Counted from the first letter of the stretch, positions 55,523-63,709 are shown. The stretch: DNA of 64,000 bases from JADJLQ01 sp038251405 (GCA_038251405.1 JBBSBH010000020.1:21820-85819); one strand, 5' to 3'. A program made the numbers and translations. The notes: a model not told the origin generated them from the letters alone.

Positions 55523-55554
55523 ATCTCGTCCAACTATTTAGGGGTTAGGAAGAA
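55521..55554. repeat. Insertion-sequence end-like repeat, copy 1
   Basis: About 34 bp beginning AAATCTCGTCCAACTATTTA closely match 61043-61077, the end beside the IS3-family relic, in the same orientation (three substitutions and one indel by eye). It sits exactly between the truncated Uma2 frame and the stop codon of the Rrf2 gene. Confidence 0.6.
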
Positions 55555-55989
55555 TTAAATAATCAGAATAAGCTTTGAATCAGGAATATCTTTGACCAAA
55601 TCATCTATTGTCTTTTCTTCAAACATCTCAATCAATAGCGGTTTAATGTGTTTATATCGTTCATGCATCGGACAAGGGTTTAATTCTGAACATTCTTGTA
55701 ATCCGAGGACACATTTTGTTACCACAGAATCCTCATTAAGAATGGCAAGTGTTTTCATTAAATTACAGGACTTGGATTCAGTAGTCATGTAGAATCCACC
55801 ATTTGGACCGGGTGAGGAATGAATTAATATATTATCCTGAGTCAGCTTTTGTAAGATTTTTGCTGTGAACGATTTAGGTGAACCAATAGCTTTTGAAATT
55901 TTCGCAATGCTTAGTTTTGCCTCTATTGTACCATATTTTGCAATGAAGATAGTCGCCCTTAATGCGTATTCTGTTGATTTAGAGAACAT
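55555..55989 (-). CDS. Rrf2-family Fe-S transcriptional regulator (NsrR/IscR-like)
   Basis: A 144-residue winged-helix regulator. The N-terminus STEYALRATIFIAKYG and the helix-turn-helix LSIAKISKAIGSPKSFTAKILQ are typical. Cys93-x6-Cys100-x5-Cys106 (KCVLGLQECSELNPC) provide three cluster ligands spaced almost as in NsrR and IscR. NsrR senses NO through its cluster, and an NO reductase gene lies 1.7 kb away, so NO sensing is the best guess. It is divergent from the haloperoxidase gene. ATATTTGTC occurs twice in the 111-bp shared gap (56028-56036 and 56069-56077). Confidence 0.85.
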   Translation of the reverse strand: MFSKSTEYALRATIFIAKYGTIEAKLSIAKISKAIGSPKSFTAKILQKLTQDNILIHSSPGPNGGFYMTTESKSCNLMKTLAILNEDSVVTKCVLGLQECSELNPCPMHERYKHIKPLLIEMFEEKTIDDLVKDIPDSKLILII

Positions 55990-56066
55990 TATATGTGTGT
56001 TATAAATTAATTATAAAAAATGCTTAAATATTTGTCAAAAAAATTAACTGTGTAAAATATTTAAAG

Positions 56067-56086
56067 ATATATTTGTCTTTATTTAA
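56067..56086 (+). promoter_or_regulatory. Haloperoxidase promoter region with operator-like sequence
   Basis: These 20 bases (beginning ATATATTTGTC) match the minus strand of the dyad upstream of the ribonucleotide reductase gene (63243 down to 63224) at 18 positions. They include TATATTTG (56068-56075), a consensus -7 element 25 bases before the ATG. Part of the similarity is promoter, but the matching bases after it (TCyTTATTTAA) are not explained by the consensus and may be a regulator site. Confidence 0.5.
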
Positions 56087-56100
56087 AAAAATATAAAATT

Positions 56101-57492
56101 ATGAAAAATTATTTTCTTTCTAAATCCAATCTTTTATTGGCATTCCTGGTATTCCTTTTTATTACATCTTGTAACAAAGATAATCCAGAAACCAATATAA
56201 CATCAAATCAAACTAAGACATATAATGCTGATATTGTTTTAGAATGGAATGACCTATTTATAGAAATTGATCGGTACGCCCCTGGATATCGACCACCGGC
56301 GGCAGCAAGAATGTTGGCATATACCGGATTAGCAGTTTACGAATCCGTTGTACAAGGTATGCCGGAATATAAGTCTCTGGAATCTCAATTTTTCGGCTTG
56401 AATTTAGTTAAAAGTCAGGCTAATTACACCTATTGTTGGCCCGTGTCAGCAAATGCTGCATACGCAAGTATGTTAAGGAATTTTTACCCACATATCCAAT
56501 TATCTCAATTCTCAAAAATAAGTCAACTGGAAGCAAAATTCAATAATTTATATGCAGAAAGTAACTCAAAGGAAATAATGGATGTATCCATTGCTTTTGG
56601 AAGATCCATTGCAGAAAGTGTATATGATTACAGCACATCGGATGTTGCAGGGCATAAGGCGTATTTAAATCCAAGACCAAGTGATTATGTGCCGCCTAAA
56701 ATTGGCCCAAATGGGGAGAAGCTATGGCAGCCTACATTTCCTGATTACACTGCAGCATTATTTCCTTATTGGGGCAAAGTAAGAACATTTGCAATGAAAT
56801 CATCGGATCTTCGTGCTAAACCGCCCATTCCATATAGTGAGGATCCAAATTCTAGTTTTTATCAACAGGCAAATGAAACCAGATTATTAACCAATAACCT
56901 TAGTTTCGAAAATAAATGGATTTGCGAATTTTGGAGTGATGATTTTTTTGAAGTCACCTTTGAGCCAGCAGGAAGACAAATTGCAATAGCGAATCAATTA
57001 GTTAAAGCTAAAAACTTACCTTTAGATAAGGCAGTTGAACTATACGCCAAATTAGGGATGGCCATGTGTGATGCATCAATTTCGATTTGGAATTCAAAAT
57101 ATATTTATAATGTCAGAAGACCCATTGAATACATAAGAGATGTTATTGATCCGAAATGGGTAACGGTATTAAATCACCCTTACACTAAAGTAAATAGTAT
57201 AACCCCAGAATTTCCTACTTATCCTTCTGGACATTCAGGTTTTGGTGGTTCGGCTTCTATGATTTTGACGGACATTTTTGGAAGTAATACATCCTTTACG
57301 GATAATTGTCACATTAATCGATTTGAATTTATTGGTGCTCCAAGATCATACAATAATTTTATTGAAGCCGGTGTCGAATGCGCATATAGCAGAATACCTT
57401 TAGGCGTTCACTTTAGAATGGATTGTGATGAAGGCCTTAGGTTAGGCTATTTAGCTGCAAAAAGAGTACTTGACCTTCCATGGCATAAATAA
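56101..57492 (+). CDS. Vanadium-dependent haloperoxidase/PAP2-type lipoprotein
   Basis: A 463-residue lipoprotein (lipobox FITSC). The C-terminal part has the three phosphate/vanadate-binding motifs: Lys and Arg-Pro in KYIYNVRRPIEYIR, PSGHSGFGGSA with the catalytic His, and SRIPLGVHFRMDCDEG with Arg and His. The large helical N-terminal part (VLEWNDLFIEIDRYAPG, RPPAAARMLAYTGLAVYE) fits the bacterial haloperoxidase group, not small PAP2 phosphatases. Whether it oxidises halide or hydrolyses phosphate cannot be told. It lies between the Rrf2 gene and the NO reductase and ends at a strong hairpin. Confidence 0.85.
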   Translation: MKNYFLSKSNLLLAFLVFLFITSCNKDNPETNITSNQTKTYNADIVLEWNDLFIEIDRYAPGYRPPAAARMLAYTGLAVYESVVQGMPEYKSLESQFFGLNLVKSQANYTYCWPVSANAAYASMLRNFYPHIQLSQFSKISQLEAKFNNLYAESNSKEIMDVSIAFGRSIAESVYDYSTSDVAGHKAYLNPRPSDYVPPKIGPNGEKLWQPTFPDYTAALFPYWGKVRTFAMKSSDLRAKPPIPYSEDPNSSFYQQANETRLLTNNLSFENKWICEFWSDDFFEVTFEPAGRQIAIANQLVKAKNLPLDKAVELYAKLGMAMCDASISIWNSKYIYNVRRPIEYIRDVIDPKWVTVLNHPYTKVNSITPEFPTYPSGHSGFGGSASMILTDIFGSNTSFTDNCHINRFEFIGAPRSYNNFIEAGVECAYSRIPLGVHFRMDCDEGLRLGYLAAKRVLDLPWHK

Positions 57493-57546
57493 GCCTTAGC
57501 TAAATTCATTTACATCTGAAGAAAACATCCCATCGCAAATTTGAGT

Positions 57547-57577
57547 AATCAGGGACTTAGTAATTAAGTTCCTGATT
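57547..57577 (+). terminator. Terminator-like hairpin after the haloperoxidase gene
   Basis: AATCAGGGACTT (57547-57558) pairs with AAGTTCCTGATT (57566-57577), 12 bp with one G-U and a 7-base loop. The T-rich stretch is a few bases downstream (TTTTAT). It separates the haloperoxidase transcript from the NO reductase gene. Confidence 0.6.
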
Positions 57578-57617
57578 TACTCCTGTTTTATATATCATTT
57601 CTTATTTTCAATACATG

Positions 57618-57635
57618 ATTGATTGACTAATCAAT
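57618..57635. promoter_or_regulatory. Palindrome upstream of the NO reductase gene (possible CRP/FNR-family site)
   Basis: ATTGATT-GACT-AATCAAT is an 18-bp palindrome with 7-bp perfect arms, 57 bp before the ATG of the NO reductase gene. The TTGAT/ATCAA half-sites are those of the CRP/FNR superfamily, but they are six bases apart instead of the FNR four. An FNR/DNR-like regulator is therefore possible but not shown. Confidence 0.4.
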
Positions 57636-57691
57636 TGAGTATTTTTTTATGTCAAAATTTAAATCTTTTCAAATTTATAAAATGAATTGTT

Positions 57692-60082
57692 ATGCCTACA
57701 AATGATGAAATAAATAATAACACATCCAGGAATATTCAATATATAATGAATACAAAAAATTGGAAAGGGCCTTTGATTTTTATTTTGATAATTAGTTTAT
57801 TGGGCGTGGGTTTAATTGGTTATCAAACTTATGTTGAAGCACCGCCCATGACCACCTTTAAAGACAATAACGGGAATGCAATAATTGATCAAAAATCAAT
57901 TGTATCAGGTCAAGAAATTTTTCATAAATATGCACTCATGGAATATGGAAGTTTTTTTGGTGATGGTGCACAACGTGGCCCAGATTTTACGGCAGAAGCT
58001 TTGCATTGGACAAATGTTTTTATGAACGATTTTTACATTTCAGAAGCAAAGTCTAAGTCATTAAAGGAACCTGATGAATTTGAAATCCAACAAATAAACG
58101 AAAAAGTTAAAAAAGAATTAAAGCAGAATAATTTTAATTCAAACGAAAATGTAGTAACTCTTTCAACTGCTGAATCATATGCTTTCCAACAATTGGTTGT
58201 TTACTATACCGATATATTTATCGACAAAAATAAAGGTGTCGGATTCCCTCCAAAAAACTATATAAGCAATCGCGAGGAAGTAGCGCAATTAGCCGGATTT
58301 TTCTTTTGGGGTGCGTGGGTATGTGTAACTCAACGCCCTGGAAGTACTTATAGTTATACGCATAACTGGCCTTTTGATCCAAGAGCCGGTAATACACCAA
58401 CTTCTCCGGTCATCCTTTGGAGCGTGTTAGGATTACTGGCTTTTGTGCTTATGTGTGGTATCGTTTTGTATTTTATCGGACAATACAATCAGTTACCTAA
58501 TAAATTTTTCAAACCTCCAAAGAGGGATTTATTTACTCAGGAGCGAGTGGCTTCCTTTAAGCCAACAAAATCGCAAAAAGCCACTTTTAAATTCTTTTTT
58601 GTCGCTATTATTTTATTTTTTCTGCAAGTATCCAGTGGCTTAATAACGATCAATGATTTTACAAATTGGCTTAGTTATATTGGTATCCATATTTTAAATC
58701 AAATACCGGTAACTGTTTCTCGAAGTTGGCACCTGATGTTGTCATTATTTTGGATTTCGACTTGTTGGATTGCTTCATCCATTTTTATATTACCCATACT
58801 TGCGAAAAAGGAAGTGCCGGGTCAATTAAAATTAATTAATGGATTATTTATTCTATTAATCATCCTGGTAGGCGGATCTCTTGTGGGAATGGTTATGGGT
58901 CCCTTAAATATGTTAGGAAAATGGTGGTATTGGTTGGGCCATCAAGGTTGGGAATTTGTTGATTTTGGCAAACTCTATCAGGTTTTACTTATGATTATTT
59001 TTGTACTATGGGGAACGGTCATTTATAGAGGAATTAAACCTGCTTTTATCAAACATGAGCCTTGGAATCTACCTAATTGGATATTTTATTCTGTGATTGG
59101 AATTCCATTATTATTTATTTCAGGATTTGTGGCTAAGCCGGAAACCAATTTTGTTATAGCTGATTTTTGGAGATGGATGGTTATTCATATGTGGGTTGAA
59201 GCATTTTTTGAAGTATTCATAACCGTTATTGTAAGTTATCTGATGGTTTTGATGGGTTTAGTGAGCCGTCAAGCTGCAATACGAGTGGTATACTTTGCAA
59301 CGATCTTGTTTTTAGGTACAGGATTGTTGGGCATTTCACATAATTTTTACTGGAATGCCAAACCGGTTGCAACCATGGCCATAGGAAGCGTATTTTCCAC
59401 TTTGCAGTTTGTCCCTCTTATCCTGCTGACCGTAGAAGCTTGGAGGTTTAAAAATATGCCAAGAATTGCTGTAGGAGAGGTGGGCATTAATCAATTAAAT
59501 AATTTTGGGTTTCCGGAAGTATTTAAGTTTTTAGTTGCGACTAATTTTTGGAATTTCTTTGGCGCTGGCGTATTAGGCATAATTGTCAATTTGCCAATTA
59601 TGAATTACTTTGAACATGGTACATATTTAACAGTAAATCATGCTCATGCAGCTTTAATGGGCGTTTATGGAAATATCTCCTTAGCGGCCCTGCTGTTTGC
59701 CGCAAGATTAATGATTAAAGATAAAAGGTGGAGTACCAAAATTGTAAATTTCTCATTTTGGTCTATAAACGCTGGTTTAATGCTCATGGTCGTTTTGGAT
59801 CTTTTTCCTGCAGGCTCGATTCAGTTTAAAGCGGTGGTAGAACAAGGATTATGGTATGGACGATCATCAAATTTTGTGGATTATGGCATTTTTAAATCAT
59901 TGACCTGGATGCGTGGAATTGGTGCGTCCGTCTTTTTCTTTGGAGGTGTGCTGCCATTGGCCTGGTTTATTGTTTCGCGGTTTAATTCACTAAAGTCTGA
60001 AGCACAGAATATAGAACATATGGATGTCCAGGCAGAAGAACCGATCAAGCTGCCATTAATTGGCGAACCTTTTGAGGTTTAA
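57692..60082 (+). CDS. norZ: Quinol-dependent nitric oxide reductase (single-subunit qNOR)
   Basis: A 796-residue member of the heme-copper oxidase superfamily that reduces NO to N2O using quinol. It has an N-terminal extension with a periplasmic domain (KYALMEYGSFFGDGAQRGPDF) that replaces the cytochrome c subunit, then twelve or so membrane helices. His ligands occur in SRSWHLMLSLFW, HMWVEAFFEVFIT, GISHNFYW and NHAHAALMGVYGN. The Glu in WVEAFFEVF is expected at the active site of NO reductases. It detoxifies NO or serves denitrification. No other denitrification gene is in the window, so detoxification is favoured. A later ATG (MNTKNWKG, residue 19) is an alternative start. Confidence 0.95.
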   Translation: MPTNDEINNNTSRNIQYIMNTKNWKGPLIFILIISLLGVGLIGYQTYVEAPPMTTFKDNNGNAIIDQKSIVSGQEIFHKYALMEYGSFFGDGAQRGPDFTAEALHWTNVFMNDFYISEAKSKSLKEPDEFEIQQINEKVKKELKQNNFNSNENVVTLSTAESYAFQQLVVYYTDIFIDKNKGVGFPPKNYISNREEVAQLAGFFFWGAWVCVTQRPGSTYSYTHNWPFDPRAGNTPTSPVILWSVLGLLAFVLMCGIVLYFIGQYNQLPNKFFKPPKRDLFTQERVASFKPTKSQKATFKFFFVAIILFFLQVSSGLITINDFTNWLSYIGIHILNQIPVTVSRSWHLMLSLFWISTCWIASSIFILPILAKKEVPGQLKLINGLFILLIILVGGSLVGMVMGPLNMLGKWWYWLGHQGWEFVDFGKLYQVLLMIIFVLWGTVIYRGIKPAFIKHEPWNLPNWIFYSVIGIPLLFISGFVAKPETNFVIADFWRWMVIHMWVEAFFEVFITVIVSYLMVLMGLVSRQAAIRVVYFATILFLGTGLLGISHNFYWNAKPVATMAIGSVFSTLQFVPLILLTVEAWRFKNMPRIAVGEVGINQLNNFGFPEVFKFLVATNFWNFFGAGVLGIIVNLPIMNYFEHGTYLTVNHAHAALMGVYGNISLAALLFAARLMIKDKRWSTKIVNFSFWSINAGLMLMVVLDLFPAGSIQFKAVVEQGLWYGRSSNFVDYGIFKSLTWMRGIGASVFFFGGVLPLAWFIVSRFNSLKSEAQNIEHMDVQAEEPIKLPLIGEPFEV

Positions 60083-60174
60083 CTAAAAGACAACACAAAA
60101 TGACTATTTTTTATAGGCATTTTTTGCATCTCAAATAAATCATTTTGCAAAAGAATAATAATTTTTATTTAATG

Positions 60175-60212
60175 TAAAGATTTAAGATTTAAATACTTTT
60201 TAAAAATCTTTA
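60175..60212. repeat. Inverted repeat downstream of the NO reductase gene
   Basis: TAAAGATTT (60175-60183) and AAATCTTTA (60204-60212) form 9-bp perfect arms with a 20-base AT-rich spacer. It may be a weak terminator of the NO reductase gene or an orphan operator. The base composition makes chance plausible. Confidence 0.3.
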
Positions 60213-60289
60213 AATAGGATATGATAACTTATTTTTTGATTTCTAATTCCTATATGTAGATATATTTCATACCCATCTCGAAGTTATTC

Positions 60290-61005
60290 TCTAATGATTG
60301 CTTTGGAACAAAATCCTTTCTCCATTGTTTCTGGTGGTTTTGCATTTGCACGGTAGGTAAGTTCAGCAAATGATGTTCTTTCATCCTTTCATCAATCGAT
60401 AGACCTTTTTATCGTTGATGATGTACCCTTTCATTTTTCTCAACCAATAGGTCATTTTCAAATGCCCATAATCCATAAATTCATGGGCCAGAAGTTCTTT
60501 AATATCATCCACCGCTTGCTCATCGGACACATGCCCTCAGTTAGCTACTCTGGTATATTCGCCATTTGATTTTCCCCGTGATAATTACTTGGCTTTCAGC
60601 TCATAATAGAAGCTGCTTCTAGATATATTCAATACCTTCAATACTGCTATCATGGGATGAACCGATTGTATAAATTGATGTCCTTTCATCATCGTCTCCA
60701 TTTTAGCAGGTGGTTTTTTTTATTATTTCTTCCTGGATACGGAGGTTGAAGTTATTTCTCTGCCACTATCGCTTTGAGTTCCCGATTCTCTCTCTCTCCA
60801 GTTTTCTTAATTGTAATTCATTCTTGCACTGCTTCGCCCCGGTCAGTCCTTTCTTCGCCTTCTGTCTCAAATGCTTTTTGAGATTTGTAGATCATAGTAG
60901 TAGATACTCCGGCCTGTCAGGATGTACGACCAATGCCTTCTTTTTGATACGTTGATATTTCAAATTTCTATTCAAAAATCCATCGCTTGCTGCTTTTTGA
61001 CTCAT
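60290..61005 (-). pseudogene. IS3-family transposase genes (orfA/orfB), multiply broken
   Basis: From ATG 61003-61005 the frame gives MSQKAASDGFLNRN and is cut by an in-frame TGA after about 40 codons. Lys/Arg-rich pieces such as NLKKHLRQKAKK follow and resemble an orfA C-terminus. Further on come NISRSSFYYELKAK, then DEQAVDDIKELLAHEF and GHLKMTYWLRKMKG, then NDKKVYRLMK, the standard N-terminal part of IS3 OrfB. They are interrupted by two stops and end at another. The DDE catalytic core is absent. Confidence 0.75.
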
Positions 61006-61042
61006 GATTTGACGATTTTAATAAAAAAAACTTTTCTTCGTT

Positions 61043-61077
61043 AAATCTTGTCCAACTATTTTGGGAGTTAAGAAGAA
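61043..61077. repeat. Insertion-sequence end-like repeat, copy 2
   Basis: About 35 bp containing TTGTCCAACTATTTTGGGAG at the upstream end of the IS3 relic. It matches 55521-55554 in direct orientation. The pair brackets the Rrf2-haloperoxidase-NO reductase block. Confidence 0.6.
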
Positions 61078-61153
61078 ATATGTTGTATAATTTCAAAGGG
61101 GTCATGCCAAATTTTGAAATAATAAATTATTATTAGCTATTACAAATTAAATA

Positions 61154-63160
61154 TTAAACTACACAAGTTTCATTTGAACAAAACTTCTCCCCCACTGCAT
61201 CCTCATATTCCATATTAAAGTCCGGATGACTTATTGAAAACAACATCGATTCATATTGTTCTTTATTTATTGCCTCATAAGGCATTTGCGCATAAGCACC
61301 ATGTTCAATTTTTGGCAGGAAACTAATAGATTTTAGATCATATTTATAATAACCCAGAACAGATTTGATTTGAATTGCCTCTTCCGGTTTGAAACTAATT
61401 GTACAAGATACTTGGTTATCTGACCAATATTTTTGCAAAAAGGCTGCCAATGCAACTTGCTCCCAAATAGTTACTTGGGTTAGATTTTTACCCTTATTAT
61501 GAATTGGAAATGAAACAACACATGAGGAAGGATCAACGACATCAGGTTCAATTGGAAAATGAGCATCCCGAAGAACATTTAACAAACTTGAATCTTTAGA
61601 AATTCTAATTCTACGTATATAATATTCAAATTCCGGAAAATGACATCCAGGATTGACACCTGCTAGTAAACTTACCGTTCCACTTGGTTTTACACTTGTT
61701 GTTTTTATACTTTTAGGAACACACAACCAAGAAGAATAAATGTTATCCCATTTTTGAATTTCCTGATAACCGGTTTCAAGCCATAATTTCAAGACATCTA
61801 AAGAATATACATCAAGAAAATTGGTAATTCCTGATACTGATGTTCCAATTCTCCGATTTCTTTTCTGAACTCTATTTGTCTCAGCCCAAGTCGTATTGAC
61901 CAAAGTTGTGGTTTTTCCGAGTAAATAAGCGAATTTAAGTGTTCTCATATAATCTTCATATGAAGTGGCTCTGGAAGGAAAGGTTTCAACGAGACAACAC
62001 AATTCAAAAGACTCCAGTGTTTGCTCTCCACAAGGATTAGTGCCGACTGCATTTCTATCTTTAAAGTCAGCAGGATCACACATCCTTGAAAATGCTTTCA
62101 TATTATCAAGAAAAACAAAGCCGGGTTCACCATTTAGAATGACCTGATCTATAGCATGAGATAGATCCGATTGCATATTCGCTACAATACTATTATTAGA
62201 AGCCCATCCATAAGCAGCACGGTGAGCCATATTGCCTTCATAAGATCCTAATTGAGCATTCCAGTGATAATCCTTGAGTTGCCGGTATTCAGCATTGCAA
62301 TAAGGACCTATAGCAATTTGCGCAGTTCTCCTTACATTTCCTGCGACAACACATTGTCCTATTAGATTCATAATGTCTACTATCATGGTTATACTTATAT
62401 ACTTACCCCTAGCCTGATTTAGGATATTTCGGATTTGCAAATGCATCTTTTTTAATGGCTCCGGACCAGATGAAACTCCCCCAAATCCTTTAATTGGCAA
62501 ACCTGAGTCTCGAATATCATCATAATTAAATATGACTGCAGTTCCTTTTTCAGATGTAAAGTGCTCACTAAAATAAGAATGCATTAGCAATGCCAAGCTT
62601 TTCACCCAGCCTTCACGAGTATCTGGAATTTGAAAGCAAATCGGTTTTAAATCTGAAGGATTACCAATTTCTACCCTCCCTTCTCCTTCAACATCAAAGC
62701 CTACGCCTACACCCACCATACTCATGTCCATCATAAAAATAAATGGCTTTATAGCATCTTCCAATGAAATTGCCAATCTGTTTGTAGAGACAAATGCACA
62801 GTTAAACAATGCTTGTCCTATTTTCCTTTCGTGAATAATTGATGTTCCAAGGGCCCATAACATTCTACCCGGTGGCAAAAATTTCATGTCAAATATCCTT
62901 TGAAACATCTCCTGTGCTGACTTTTGAGCTTTGGATTCATTCCAACCTAATTCGTTAACTTGAATATGCTCTTTCTGAAGACTGTATGCGCCTTCTACTA
63001 CTCTGCGCACAGTCTCATACCAAACCTCTTTAGTTCCATCCGGTTTATTTCTTGAATAAGTTCTAAAATAAGTAATCATGCCCATTCCATTGAACCCAAA
63101 ATCTGGTTTAATGTGTGTATAATTATTTACAAATTGATCATCGAGTTTAAAAGATAACAT
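61154..63160 (-). CDS. rtpR: Adenosylcobalamin-dependent ribonucleoside-triphosphate reductase (class II)
   Basis: A 668-residue monomeric RTPR-type enzyme that makes deoxynucleotides using vitamin B12, without oxygen and without a tyrosyl radical. It has FLPPGRMLWALGTS, Cys121 in FNCAFVS, the thiyl-radical motif NPCGEQ with Cys377 and Glu379, its partner Cys388 (11 residues later, as in the Lactobacillus enzyme), and the C-terminal pair Cys661/Cys666 that passes electrons from thioredoxin. It is somewhat shorter than the 739-residue Lactobacillus enzyme. A 36-bp dyad lies 48 bp upstream of the ATG. No cobalamin riboswitch is visible. Confidence 0.93.
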   Translation of the reverse strand: MLSFKLDDQFVNNYTHIKPDFGFNGMGMITYFRTYSRNKPDGTKEVWYETVRRVVEGAYSLQKEHIQVNELGWNESKAQKSAQEMFQRIFDMKFLPPGRMLWALGTSIIHERKIGQALFNCAFVSTNRLAISLEDAIKPFIFMMDMSMVGVGVGFDVEGEGRVEIGNPSDLKPICFQIPDTREGWVKSLALLMHSYFSEHFTSEKGTAVIFNYDDIRDSGLPIKGFGGVSSGPEPLKKMHLQIRNILNQARGKYISITMIVDIMNLIGQCVVAGNVRRTAQIAIGPYCNAEYRQLKDYHWNAQLGSYEGNMAHRAAYGWASNNSIVANMQSDLSHAIDQVILNGEPGFVFLDNMKAFSRMCDPADFKDRNAVGTNPCGEQTLESFELCCLVETFPSRATSYEDYMRTLKFAYLLGKTTTLVNTTWAETNRVQKRNRRIGTSVSGITNFLDVYSLDVLKLWLETGYQEIQKWDNIYSSWLCVPKSIKTTSVKPSGTVSLLAGVNPGCHFPEFEYYIRRIRISKDSSLLNVLRDAHFPIEPDVVDPSSCVVSFPIHNKGKNLTQVTIWEQVALAAFLQKYWSDNQVSCTISFKPEEAIQIKSVLGYYKYDLKSISFLPKIEHGAYAQMPYEAINKEQYESMLFSISHPDFNMEYEDAVGEKFCSNETCVV

Positions 63161-63207
63161 GGTAAGAATCCTAGTTTTTTGATTAAAAAATATACCTTTA
63201 ATTTCGG

Positions 63208-63243
63208 ATACATTTATCCTTAATTAAATAAGGACAAATGTAT
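63208..63243. promoter_or_regulatory. 36-bp near-perfect dyad over the ribonucleotide reductase promoter
   Basis: The left arm (63208-63222, ATACATTTATCCTTA) and right arm (63229-63243) are complementary at 14 of 15 positions around ATTAAA. On the minus strand it contains TACATTTG (63235-63242), a consensus -7 element, so a bound protein would cover the promoter. The outer parts GATACATTT and AAATGTAT resemble half-sites of NsrR-type Rrf2 regulators. It does not resemble an NrdR box. Confidence 0.65.
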
Positions 63244-63326
63244 ACTTAATTATTTGATATTACAAAAAGAAATAATATATGAATCCAAACGTGATAAGTA
63301 TTATAGAAAGCACAGGCAACATCTAA

Positions 63327-63644
63327 ATGGGAAATATATTTTTCAATACAAACCGCAAACCCTTGTCTGGTACTAAATCTATTGGTTATTATAAAGAAAT
63401 GTTGGTACCACTGTCCGGCTTTTATATGATACATGAAAGCCGCATCATCAATATGCGTCATTTTATTTCGTACGATCCTGGTCAACGAGTAGTTACATTA
63501 AGAGGGTATCCATCAACTATTCAGGCGGAAGCTTCGCGCCGGCATGGCAAAATGTTGAAGGATTATTTAAAGTCAAGGTCAATCCTGGAAGCAAATCAAA
63601 ACCCAAATTTAATTCAACGGATTTGGACTCTTATAAGGGGGTAG
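63327..63644 (+). CDS. Small protein of unknown function
   Basis: A 105-residue basic protein I do not recognise. It starts MGNIFFNTNRKPLSG and continues with GYYKEMLVPLSGFYMIHES, SYDPGQRVVTLRGYPST and a helical end LIQRIWTLIRG. It has no signal peptide and no membrane segment. It is divergent from the ribonucleotide reductase, and the dyad at 63208-63243 lies in the shared gap, so it may be controlled with it. An antisense frame covers the same stretch but looks less protein-like. Confidence 0.45.
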   Translation: MGNIFFNTNRKPLSGTKSIGYYKEMLVPLSGFYMIHESRIINMRHFISYDPGQRVVTLRGYPSTIQAEASRRHGKMLKDYLKSRSILEANQNPNLIQRIWTLIRG

Positions 63645-63709
63645 AATAATTTGTTTCTATTGAAAGTGGCGTTCATTAATTACCTGTAAATACGTAGGGA
63701 GATCAAAAC

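Larger units (their letters stand above)
60290..61077 (-). mobile_element. Decayed IS3-family insertion sequence
   Basis: Remnant of an IS3-family element on the minus strand, with one end at about 61043-61077 and the other end missing. It holds a degraded orfA and the N-terminal part of orfB. No inverted partner of the surviving end is found near 60290, so the element is truncated as well as mutated. It lies between the NO reductase and ribonucleotide reductase genes and is no longer active. Confidence 0.7.

Noticed and set aside
63161..63326. Cobalamin riboswitch or NrdR box upstream of the class II RNR
   Set aside because: The gap is too short for a cobalamin riboswitch and lacks its conserved box; the dyad does not fit the NrdR consensus.
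63246..63485. 79-codon minus-strand frame upstream of the RNR
   Set aside because: Overlaps the better plus-strand candidate at 63327; His/Phe/Tyr-rich translation without a plausible start.
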